Both the position numbers and the translations under genes were made by a program. A stretch of 64,000 nucleotides of DNA from Phalacrocorax aristotelis (taxonomy: Eukaryota > Chordata > Aves > Suliformes > Phalacrocoracidae), in assembly GCF_949628215.1 (NCBI RefSeq), contig NC_134297.1, positions 1,116,001 through 1,180,000 of the forward strand. The letters are read 5' to 3'. How positions within the stretch are numbered: the stretch's first letter is position 1; every line of letters starts with the position of its first letter. The notes beneath the pieces were generated by a model, which saw only the letters and a program-made list of their open reading frames with translations, had not been told where the DNA came from and did no database searches. Positions 54,501 to 64,000 of this stretch are shown here, one piece after another.

Positions 54501-57500
54501 TGAAGAGAGGAAACAGAAGGATGGATCAAGCTCCTGGAGCGTGGGGAGAGAAGCTCGCAGCAGACTTGCAGGTTGAGTGCCAGGGGAGCAAGGGTCTCTG
54601 TCAGCACGTGAAAGTGGAGGCGACCCAAACCAGAGAAGCTGCAGGGAGTTACAGCAAAACAGAGGTTGGTGAAGGAGCAGGCGGGAATGAGGTAGGACTT
54701 GGTCCTTTGTGATGGCCCTTCCATTGCAAAGGTTTCTAGGGAACAGAGTGTGAAATTTTGCTTCTAAGCTAATTTTCAGGAGAAAATGGTCAAAAGCCTC
54801 CTTTTGGAGGACACGTCAGCAGACGTGGCGTTAGTTTTAGCAGTTTTCCTAAAGCTTGGGAGGTAGTTTGGAAAAGCCTTTGTGGTGTTCCTTGCATGGC
54901 AAACACTGCACAACTTTCACCTTGTTTTAGTTTTGCAAGGACGCAAAGTGCTTTCAGAACTCAAACGGGTGATGGGTGATAAATCAAGTGGGATGGGAAT
55001 GTCAAATACAAAATCGTCCTTAATTTTGGCTCTAAGACGCTTTGTAGTGAGCGCACTACAAAGTCAGCCTTTCCCCCAGAGGTCCCACGATCTAAATTGA
55101 GGGGGAACAGCTTGTTGAGGTATTTTTAGCTTAATTTTGCTTGCTGAATCTCAAGTCCCAGAGTGACTGAGTTGGCAAAGGTAATACCAGAAACCATAAG
55201 TTGCAGCCAGCTTTCCTGCATCCATGGCCAGTACCTTGAAAAATGGCCTCTGTTCCCTCTATAAATGAAAGAAGAACAGGGAGGAGTTTGAACTGGCTTT
55301 CGCAAAGATAGGAGGAGTACTCCTGGTGGTTACAGGCCATTGTTTTGCAGGTGGGTGCGGTACTGACTTGTCCGAGCACAGTTTAGTCCTTGGGCTGCTG
55401 CTGCTGTGGTCTTACGACACTAAGATGGCTTACAGGAGCGACGGGGCCCATCCATAGATGTAATTGTCTCCTTCTTCCTTGGCGAATAGCTGGACCTTTT
55501 CGCTCCGTTTCGCCCAGACTTTTTCCCTCCGTTGCCTGTAGCGGGACCCTGTCCTTCACTGGGAAGAAAGTTCCAGGTTGTTTAGTCTTTGCCTATAAGT
55601 AATTGCCTCAATTTAATAAGAATATACCAAATCTCCTGTTCTGAAGGGAAAAATTGAACGGAAAGGTCGCGGTGTGTAACATGAATGAATGGCTTTGATC
55701 TGCTGTTGCTGGCGCCCAGCTGTGGCTCCACCAAATTGCTCGCTCAGGTTTCTAATTACCAGCGTGTGGTAGTTCCCAGTTAGCTGGTAGGAACTATGAC
55801 TATAAATATCGGATAAACTGCAGATTATCCTGAAAGTTTAATTAGCCCGATGGAAGGCTGCTGAAGGGCAGCGAACATCCTCTGCTCCATACATGTAGGT
55901 AACGGCCTTCTGTAGAAAATACCTAGTTAAGCCCAGAACGCATGGTTTATTCTGTGACCGTTGATGTGGCAGTGATTTGGTGGAAGAAGGATCAGTGTAT
56001 GTTCAATCTCCCTCTCCCCATCCCTCAAGTGTGCAAGTGAATTAACTCTGTTTTCAGCCTGTAATCTTGTATAGACACAGAGTAGCGGAACTGTGATTTC
56101 TGAATACACACATGCTCTGCTGAAGCAACAGCACTTGCCCGCGCTGGCGTGCTACAGAGAAAACCCTGGCACGCGTGTGCTTCTAGCTTAGCCTGTGCAG
56201 CGCGTTGCGGGGCGAGACTACCCGCGTGGGGAGCTCCACAAAGTCAAACAGAATGATCCTGTTCTTGGGTGAAGACAACTTGAGAGGCCAAGCGTGCATG
56301 GCTCAGAGGTGAGGCTGTTGGATGGCTCCCAGGGCTCTTGCAGTGCTTTGAAAGGGAGAGGTGTCCTCGGGAGCTTCTTATGGATGCGCTGCAGCGGAGC
56401 TGCTTTCGCTGCTTTTCCACTGGTGTCAGGTGAGGAAGCAGCCTGGATTTCAGTCTAAGAAGAGGTGGTAGTTGCAGCTTGTGGAGAGTAGGAGGCTTCT
56501 TGCCGTTGGAGTGCTTTCTACTTGACTCGTTACACGCTGTGCAGAGTAGCAGGGCAAACAGAGGTGAGGCTGCCCGGTTTGCCTCGGGTGTGTGATGCTG
56601 GGTAAGAGCCTCTCCTAGAGGGTGCTGTGCGTGGCTGCGTGCAGGCGTGTGAGCTAGGGTGGCTGCTGTTGTGTTCTTGCTTCGGTTTTGGGGTAATGCC
56701 CGTCGATTTTCTGGATCACCTCACTGATGTAAAGGAAATCGCCGTATGCAGGGGGGTCTTTGGAAGACAAAATGCGTGAGTAGATCAAACGGCTATTGCG
56801 TGTCTCACGTGCTGGTGATTGCTGGGTCTCGCACAAGCGCGTGGGGGGTTCAGTATCAGCAGCCCGTGTTCGTACAGGGGAGTGCTTTCTCCCTGTATGA
56901 AATACGGAGTGTCAGGGGTGCACCCGTGCTCTCCTGTCAGCGAGTCCCCTCTGCACGCTCCAGCCCGCAGGCACCCTGCTAGCACCCGTCCAGGCGCCCC
57001 CGGGGAACCTCGCTCCGCTGCGCGGCCTTGCGGCGTCTCCGGCTGGCATCGTCCGCGCGTCGCCGAAGTCGGACGTGGGGAGCTCGGTGGACTCCAGCCT
57101 TGTGGCCAAAGGGGGAGCGCAGGTAAGGCTCCGTCTTCTCTGGGAACGTGCCCTGGAAAGCACGCTCCGCAAAAGGTCACAGGCACGGTGATGCTTAGAA
57201 GCTTAAATGACAGTAGTCGTGGTCTCTCGTCGGGTTTGGAACACTGTCATCTGTTAAAAAAACAACTTCCCTACTCTGTCTTCCGTGTCTCTTCAGGGCA
57301 TGGTTTAGGAGGCCCTGGGGTGTTGGGCTGACGGTTGGACCTGATGGTCCTAGAGGTCTTTTCCAACCCTAATCAGTCTATGATTCTATATCTCTTTTGT
57401 TTTGCTGTTTGAGGGAGCCCGGTGCTAGATTTCTGGTGAGGTTTCTTCTCCTACGTTTAGCAGAAAGAATTGTTTCAATTACTGTTGCGGGGGGAAAAGT

Positions 57501-60500
57501 GCCTTAAGTTCATTTGAGTAGAACTTTGATTTGTGTCCAAACGAAGCGTGACATGCAGTACAGATAACGTCACCTCATAAAGAATATTTTCACTCAGCTG
57601 TTTGCTGAGAATAAATAAAAATAAAAGAACCACCTCCCTGCTGCTGGGTGGTGCCTCAGTGGGTTTGTATCTCCCCTGCCTCTGTGGCTGTCTTCACTCT
57701 TCCCTCTCTTTTTGACTTCACAGCCTGCAGAGACCGGTAAGCTCACCAGCCAGACCAAGTTGCTGGGCTTGGTCTGTGAAGAGAAGAGTTCCTTGAACAC
57801 AGTGTCTCTAGATAAAGGGAGGAACGACGAGGAAGAAAGCGGGAATGAGGTAGTTTGTGTGTCTTGGCTCTTAACACATGTGGGTAACCGTGGTGCACGA
57901 GGCACTTCTGGGAGTGAAAAACTGATGCTCCCCAGGGACTGCCTGATTGGCCATGGCTGTTCCATTTGACTCTGGGCCTTAACTGGTGCTGCACTTCCTC
58001 TGTGTTTGGTCACCAACAAGCATCTAATCCTGGTCTCTCCTTGTACTCCCTCTAAATCGGCGCCTGCCGTGATGTATTTCCAACATGAGCTGCCGTAGGC
58101 GTATTGCCCTGGCAGATCTCTGTGGCTCTGCTGCCTTACCGCGCCGATTAGGAACCCCCAGATCCTCCTGTACGGCCTGCAGGACTGCAGAGGTCAGAAC
58201 TCAGTGTCGGCCGTCTCCTTTTCTGTTGCCTTTAGAGTCTCCATGGGACAGCAAGACTGTTCAAAAACCTGCACATGGATGTCAGCGCCCTGGGAGGCAG
58301 CTTTGACTCTGAGGTAGGAACGCGGGTGACGCGAGACGGGCAGGAGAGGAGCTGCGGCACTGCCCAGCCGGCGCCGGGGGGTGAGAGCGCAGGCGGGGTG
58401 CCCGAGGGACGAGTTTTGTGTGTCGTTTCTGGGCGGGAACAACATGGAGCAGGGCTGGGGGGAGCGTGCGAGAAGCCAGATGCGGTCTGCCAGGGACAGT
58501 GGTGTGGGGGTCGAAGGCAGGTTTGTGTCTGAAGGAGGATGCTTGCGGTTTGGTAGGTGGGATTTGAGGAGGCAGCATCTTTGCACAGTGTGGAGCTCTG
58601 CTTCCTTCTGAACAAAGAGAGAAACCTAGAGGCACATGGGTGAGATGGGCAAGCTCTTCCAAGGGACAGCAGAAAGGAGAGGGTCTCAGATCGGAGAGGT
58701 GCCGCTGTGCTTGCCGTGGGAGGAAGGCTCGTTGAGGAAGGGGCACGGCTTGCTTCCTCATCGCCTTTTAGAGCGTGTAGAAGTGTGTGAAGGCGCATTC
58801 TCAGCTGAGGTTGCAGTGGTGGCGCTGGGGAGAGGAGAGGGGAACGTAGTCTGGAAGCGCCATCCTTGCACTGTCGCTCAGTTCCACGAGAACCTTCGAA
58901 GCCTCCACGCGGACCACACGTGGCCACCTCTCTGTGGCAGCCCAAGGCCTGCTTTGTTCTTGCACTGCTGATAAATTCCGTGGCTCAGACACAGAGGGCC
59001 AGCAACGAGTTCGGTGCACGCGTGGCCTTGCGCAGACGTTTTGCTTTCCCTGCGGGTGTGGGCTCTCTGCCTGTGCTTCCTTAGCAGTGATCAGGCTTAA
59101 GACGACAAGGGCACAATGAGGAGTTCGTTGCAAGCAGCTTGGGTGATTTGGCCCGACTGTTGGCGGTGACATTAATCCTTTCTCACTGCTTTGAAAATTC
59201 TCTTCCAGTAACTGAAAGGCAAATTAATTTCTTTTAAAGTGTTTTACAATATTTCCTTTATCCTTTTCACAGCATACGAAAATTAAGCTGTAAAGTACTT
59301 TGCTGGATAACCCATTCACAGTGCTGGGCAGAAAGTGCAAACGCTTATGCTAGCGTGGATGCAAAAAAGAGAGGCCTGCCTATCTCATCTCCAGACAACC
59401 AGCAGCCTGTCGGGGCCCAGTTCGTCACCGACATGTTAATGTGTCCAGGAACAAAGAGCTGTCTTGGCACCTCAGTGCTGCAGCAGGGCTTCAGGAATCT
59501 ATTATGAAATGGCAATTGCTGCCCAACAGCCAGGCTCTGTTAGCCTGGATGGGTGATATCTTAGTCCTGGTAAGATATTAGTGCCCCACTGGAAAATATA
59601 ATTCACGTGTATTTCCATGAGGTGGCAGTAGAAAAGCGTTCCTATGAGCGAGCCTCAGCCTGCAGCCCAAGCCGCTCTCCAGCTTCCTTACAAAACAGAG
59701 AGGAGGAAAGGGTTTGTGTAGCAAGCCCTAGAGGGGGGGAAATCTAAGCAGTACCGGGGTGAAGAGATGAAAAATACCTGGCTTTGTGTAGCCTGTGGAT
59801 CGGGGGAGAATACCTGTATTCAAAGAAAATAAGCGTGTGGTTTTGGCGACTTGCTGAGACTCAAGGATGTTGGGTGAGAGCGAAGGCTGCTTCAAAGAAG
59901 GCACGAGCGTCTGGGGGAGAGGGAGGGGAGACGGAGAGAAATGGTGTTCCCCTCAGTGGGCTTTCCTGGAGTCAGTTAACTGGGGAAAAGGCACTGAAAT
60001 GAAACCCAGGTCAGATGCTGGAAAACTTGAGGCGTGAGGCTGATGTATAGTAATTGGAACGTACCCTTGGAAAGAGAGCCACTTCTGGGCAGCTTCATTT
60101 GCTTGGCCACTTGTGGGGTTAGCTCTCACCTGAACCCAGCTTTCTTGTCTTCTGAATTCCTGTGATGGCACAGTCGCTGCAGATGTCTGGGGCTCTGCTC
60201 TAAAATACGAAAGGGCTTTGGGAATCTGCTGGAAGGGGCAAGAGGAGGAAGAGGTCTGGAAGCATCTCTGCATGCCTGGGGAGAGGGTCCCGTGGCAGCA
60301 GAAGTGGTGCCCTGATGCAGCACTTGCAGCTTGGGAGGTTTAGTACTCTACAGGTCAATCTCTGGGTAAACACTGGGAGTCAAGGGCGCCCTTTGTGTGG
60401 TGCGAAATTACCGTGCAAGGCTTCTTTCCCAGATGGAGATGTGTGAAAGGGAGCCGTCTCTGTAAACAAACAGTGCGCAACACAGCTTGTGCGTTACTGC

Positions 60501-63500
60501 AGAGATCTGTGTGCAGAAGCAGCGCTGCTGGTTCCCAGGAGACAGAGACATCCACAAAATAGCAGCGCAGGGATGACTAGTGGAAGGGGAGGAATGGCTG
60601 CTGTGTTCATAGCCTTGCGCTCTCCTGTGCTGGGGGAGCGTGGCTGAGAGCTGCTGTAGCGAGCCACGGCTCATCGGAGTCCTGGGCTGGGAAGAGCCTG
60701 GTGGAAGAGCAAGTTCAGTGAGCTGGCAGCAGGAAAAGCAGCAGCAGTAAGGCATGCAGGGCATAAACAGTCTGGTTTTGGGGGAGTCTGGGCCTGTGAG
60801 CTCCTGAGCATAGGTTGGAGAGCTTTCTGCTCCAGGGGCGCATGCAGTGGGTGATAGGCAGGGTGGTGACCTGTCACAGGCGGGTGACCCGACCGGCTCG
60901 GAAAGGCAGTGTGAGGAGCGTTGCTAGTGGATGTGTTACCCCACCCACTAGGAGCACAGCAAAGCAGAGGAGGAAGACTGTGGCAGCCAGCTAGCTGATG
61001 TCGCTGAAGGTGATCTCCAGCACCGAAGGAGTCCTGCAGAGGAAGCTGGCAGCCTGAGAGAGGTGATGAGTGGCTCTGACATCACGGTCCTGCTTGCATG
61101 ATGTCACTGAAGCTTTGCATGCAGTAGCCGAGCTTCTAGTGTTGTGGTGTGGATCCGATAGTTGCTTCGTTTGTTTCTTTTGCTGGTTCAAGTATTACGT
61201 GCACAGAGAGAGGTGTAAACTTAAAAACCAAGGGCAAATGCTACCCAGACGAGGTCTGGCAAATCTGATCCTGTCTTGGTATTTCTGTGGCCGAGAGCAG
61301 CCTGAAATCAGTGAGCAAAAGGGGAGCACGTCACCTTTCAGAGGCTTGCTGTACGCCTTAGGGTTTTTTTCCTCTTTTCTTTCCTTTTAACGGTAGAAAG
61401 AATGTGAAAGTTCCTGTTGTAATATCTCACTTTCAACCTGTTTAAGTCCAAAGAGGTGGCATAGTCATCCTGTTTCCTGGGATCAGTAGGATTCCGGTTT
61501 GGCGGCTGCTGTCCACGCTGACTGCTCATCTCCGATCAGATGCCTTTCCAAAAGCTGGTCCCATTGGTATTGATGTGCCTTCCTCCAGGCTCACACTGGT
61601 CACTGGAAGTACTGATTTGATAGGCAGAAATTTCACATCAATGTGTGTCACTCAGCCGCAGGTAAAATGTGTTGCAGCTTGTGAAAAGATCAGCTAAAGC
61701 CAATGATAACCTGACTGGCTTGTCCTAGCTCTGAAATCCACAGGATAATCGATGGTCTGCTTTTGCATGAGAACCTCCCTCCTCCTCCGCCTGTGTGTCT
61801 GACTGGCAGAGTTCCCTCTTCGGGAGGGTTGTGCTTGTGGTCATCAAGGTGTAACGTTAACAAAGTTTCATCTGTGTCTGTCCTGAAAATAGGATTCTGC
61901 CAGCTGAAGAAATTAGTCTGGGATATTCTAGTAACTGAGGTAAACTTGCCTGGAGAGAAATCTTTTGGTGTGCACAGTATTATTGGATACGTTGTTATAT
62001 TCTGTTGTGTGTGTGTGCTCCTCAAAGGGAAATACCTGCGTGCTGTTGTGAAGCATATGAGTCCGGACCGGTCTCGTCTGGCGGATCTGTTTTTGGGCAC
62101 CCTCAGGTGTCCTGGAGGGAGGTGCTCAGGAGATCTCTGAAACGAGCCTGGCCAAAAGGGAGCACAACTAGTGACCGGTCTTTCCAGATGCCCTAACCCC
62201 CAGACAAAAGGAAGCGTAATGAGGACTCACTGCTCCCCTGGAGTAACGCTAAAGAAACGCCACTTGCCTGTGTTTGTCTGGGTTCTGGAATAAGGATGAT
62301 GTCAAGGCCTTTGCAGGGCCGTGTGTGGCTGGCTCATGATTCAGTGGCGCGTTTGTGAACCTCTGCTAACCAGGCGCCGAACTGGAAAGGGGCCATAAGC
62401 TTTCACTTATTACTCAGCGGATTGCAGGTGAGGCTCTGGATGGCAGTTTTTTGGAGAGTACCCAGTGGATTGATTTCTCTGCCCTCCTCTCTTGTCTGAT
62501 GGATGGCGCTCTCAGCCCTGAGGAGCCTCTCAGACAAACGATGTGCTAGGAGACGTTCGGTGGGCTTGCCGCAGCTCCGGGTTTAAAGCTGACAGCGTTC
62601 CAGTTGCACTTTGATAAAAATACATCGTTAAAATATGCGGTCTGTGTATGGTACATGCTGTACACAGGATGCAGCTAATGTTTGACAAGACACCACAGCA
62701 TTAATAAAACAGCGAGAAAGTAGGGCGTGCTAGCAGTTTTGTTTGCATGCTGATGAGGGAACCTTTTCCTGCTTCCTCCTGGCTATCGCGCTCTTTAATG
62801 TGAGTTCTGCGGGCCTCCCCGCTGCTGGGAGAGTCAGTCCAACCTTTGGGTGACTACACTAGAATTTGGGATTGGTTCTTCCCAAGGCCCGTGGGTTCTG
62901 CCGTTTCGCAGTCTGGTCTGTTAGCTAGCCACAGTCTGGTTCTGAGCTCAGAGCGGGGGCTTAAATCAGTGCCTGCCCTCAGGTTTGTCCCTCTGGAAGG
63001 TGGGATGACTGCATCCTGCATGCTCTCCTCCGGTTATAATTTCAGGCAGAAGTTACATGCCCAGTATTAGTCTCCTGCAAATTTCCATCTCCGAACGGGT
63101 CCGAGGTGGAAGCACAAATGGGCATGCAGCAGAGCACGTAGGGTGCTCCCAGGGGCCGATGGCTCCTGCAGCAGCCCCTGCTAAATCTCATCCGCTGAGA
63201 CCCTGTGAATGAAAAAGCAACAGATTTTAAAAAGTCTGAGCACAATAAATGAGTGTGTTTTATCTTAATGACGTTCCTTGTCTTTGAAAGGGACTGGCCT
63301 GAAGTCACCCAAAGCTTTGCGATTTTGCTTCTTGCTGTGGCAGAACCCATGCTATTTCTGACCCCTGCATCCTCCCGGAGAGGAGGTAGAGAATGTCATC
63401 GCTATAATTGTGTTTGACTTGCTGCCTAGAATGAGTCTCTAAAATCAAGACGCGTTGAAGAAGGGCGAGATCCTTCCCTGGATTCTGATGCTGCGTGCCC

Positions 63501-63873
63501 CCCGACTCCAGTTCAAGCCCTTCCTGGAGATGCGGACAGTAGCCTGTCTGGCCAGAACAAGGAGGAATCTGATGGGAAGCTCGCTGAGAATGAACTACCG
63601 GGCGAGAAAGATGCTGAGGTGGAAGGTGACATCTCTGCAGCTGATGAGCTGCCACAGTCTCTAGGGGAAGGGAGCGCAGCAGGGACAGACATGCCCAGCG
63701 GTCCTGGGCAACCCAGAGCCGCATCTCCAGCTGCTGAAGCTGCTGAGGCAGATCAGCTGGCAAGCCTGGCTGCCACTGTCGACACCGTGTCTGTTGATGA
63801 AAAGATAGTGAATGAAATGAGGGAAGAAGCAGCAGCTGATCTGAAAACAGACAGCAGGCTGGATGCTGGCAAA
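51595..63873 (+). CDS. CEP164: CEP164, centrosomal protein 164 kDa (5' part; gene continues right of window)
   Basis: Distal-appendage protein of the mother centriole, required for ciliogenesis; its N terminus recruits TTBK2. Exons: 51595-51676 (coding part), 51768-51879, 52065-52278, 53060-54691, 56964-57122, 57724-57849, 58236-58313, 60952-61062 (doubtful), 63430-63873. The N-terminal 136 residues match human closely: [26 protein letters not shown]-like helix, then a WW domain (Trp62, Trp84, WDHP) and a Lys-rich stretch. The 159-nt exon keeps NLAPLRGL, the 126-nt exon KLLGL...DEEESGNE, the 78-nt exon [14 protein letters not shown], and the last exon [13 protein letters not shown], each with a human counterpart. 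The 1,632-nt exon has none that I know. Every intron from 52279 onward lies between codons (phase 0). Divergent from BACE1. Confidence 0.95.
53060..54691 (+). CDS. CEP164: CEP164 giant 1,632-nt exon, not in canonical human protein
   Basis: Open for 544 codons in the frame set by the upstream exon, with CTACCTAG before it and GAGGTAGGA after it. Encoded sequence is rich in Ser, Asp, Glu and Lys and looks disordered. One stretch, [20 protein letters not shown], could form an acidic helix. In the canonical human protein as I know it, the Lys-rich segment passes almost directly into the counterpart of the 56964-57122 exon. Both borders are phase 0, so skipping gives the human-like protein. Function unknown. 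The base composition is less GC-rich than the gene's neighbours. Splicing in vivo is not shown. Confidence 0.75.
54692..56963 (+). other. CEP164: CEP164 intron after the giant exon
   Basis: 2.3 kb of moderately AT-rich intron. No repeat family, no splice-supported exon and no RNA gene recognised. Confidence 0.5.
57296..57389 (+). mobile_element. CR1 LINE 3' tail, CEP164 intron
   Basis: About 94 bp of the CR1 3' end: GGCATGGTTTAGGA, GGTTGGACCTGATGG, TCCTAGAGGTCTTTTCCAAC, then TCTATGATTCTAT at the end, the typical CR1 terminal repeat. Strongly 5'-truncated, same sense as CEP164, no coding part. Confidence 0.92.
58314..60951 (+). other. CEP164: CEP164 intron
   Basis: 2.6 kb with no recognised repeat, RNA gene or splice-supported exon. 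Confidence 0.5.
60952..61062 (+). CDS. CEP164: Candidate small CEP164 exon (111 nt)
   Basis: Open in phase 0, with CCCACTAG before and GAGGTGATG after. Encodes [20 protein letters not shown] and a further 17 residues, acidic and hydrophilic like the neighbouring CEP164 sequence. In human, the flanking exons appear joined without this piece, and a 37-codon open frame is not rare by chance. It is therefore a candidate only. Confidence 0.4.
61063..63429 (+). other. CEP164: CEP164 intron before the last exon in the window
   Basis: 2.4 kb with no recognised repeat or RNA gene. One exon-like stretch near 61893 fails because its phase-0 frame has a stop. Confidence 0.5.
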
Positions 63874-64000
63874 GTAAGAGACCCGCCTGCATGGGTTGGG
63901 TTTGGTGTGGAAGCTGCTGTGGCTGTTCCCGTTGCTTTGTGAGGCCCTGATTCAGGAAAGCTCTTCAAGCACTTACTCAGTTTGCATTAAGTCAGCGTAA

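Noticed and set aside
61893-61939. Exon-like stretch ATAG|GATTCTGCC...ACTGAG|GTAAAC in CEP164
   Set aside because: In the required phase 0 it meets a stop after four codons (GAT TCT GCC AGC TGA).

Overview
The window is vertebrate nuclear DNA, almost certainly from a bird. Evidence: spliced genes with GT-AG introns, very GC-rich CpG-island promoters, short introns, and only two recognisable interspersed repeats, both 3' ends of CR1 LINEs. It holds six genes in the order SIDT2(+) - TAGLN(+) - PCSK7(-) - RNF214(+) - BACE1(-) - CEP164(+). This is the order and orientation known from human 11q23.3 and, as I recall it, from a chicken GC-rich microchromosome. The species cannot be fixed from the sequence alone.

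Layout. 1-5.7 kb: the 3' two-thirds of SIDT2, a lysosomal multi-pass membrane protein of the SID-1 family; its 5' end lies off the left edge. 6.3-10 kb: TAGLN (SM22, transgelin), with a smooth-muscle promoter that keeps two CArG-type SRF sites, and four coding exons. 10.3-29.8 kb: PCSK7, a furin-like proprotein convertase, convergent with TAGLN, 15 coding exons totalling 804 codons. 29.8-30.06 kb: a CpG-island divergent promoter shared by PCSK7 and RNF214. 30.06-38.9 kb: RNF214, a coiled-coil RING protein, 15 coding exons, 622 codons. 39.2-48.7 kb: BACE1, the beta-secretase, convergent with RNF214, nine coding exons, 497 codons, long 3'UTR. 48.7-49.1 kb: a divergent BACE1/CEP164 promoter with CCAAT boxes, an ACTAYRNNNCCCR element and an RFX-type X-box. 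49.1 kb to the right edge: the 5' part of CEP164, a centriolar distal-appendage protein needed for cilia, which continues off the window.

All coding totals were rebuilt exon by exon from splice sites and agree in frame: SIDT2 part 1881 nt, TAGLN 603 nt, PCSK7 2415 nt, RNF214 1869 nt, BACE1 1494 nt. The genes are unrelated paralogues in function, apart from a possible substrate link: proBACE1 is cut by furin-family convertases, and PCSK7 is one of that family. The most unusual coding feature is a 1,632-nt in-frame exon in CEP164 (53060-54691) that I cannot match to the canonical human protein. The most unusual non-coding feature is a degenerate minisatellite with a long hairpin in CEP164 intron 1 (about 49503-49768). 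I saw no CRISPR, no retroviral remnant and no recognisable tRNA or rRNA gene.
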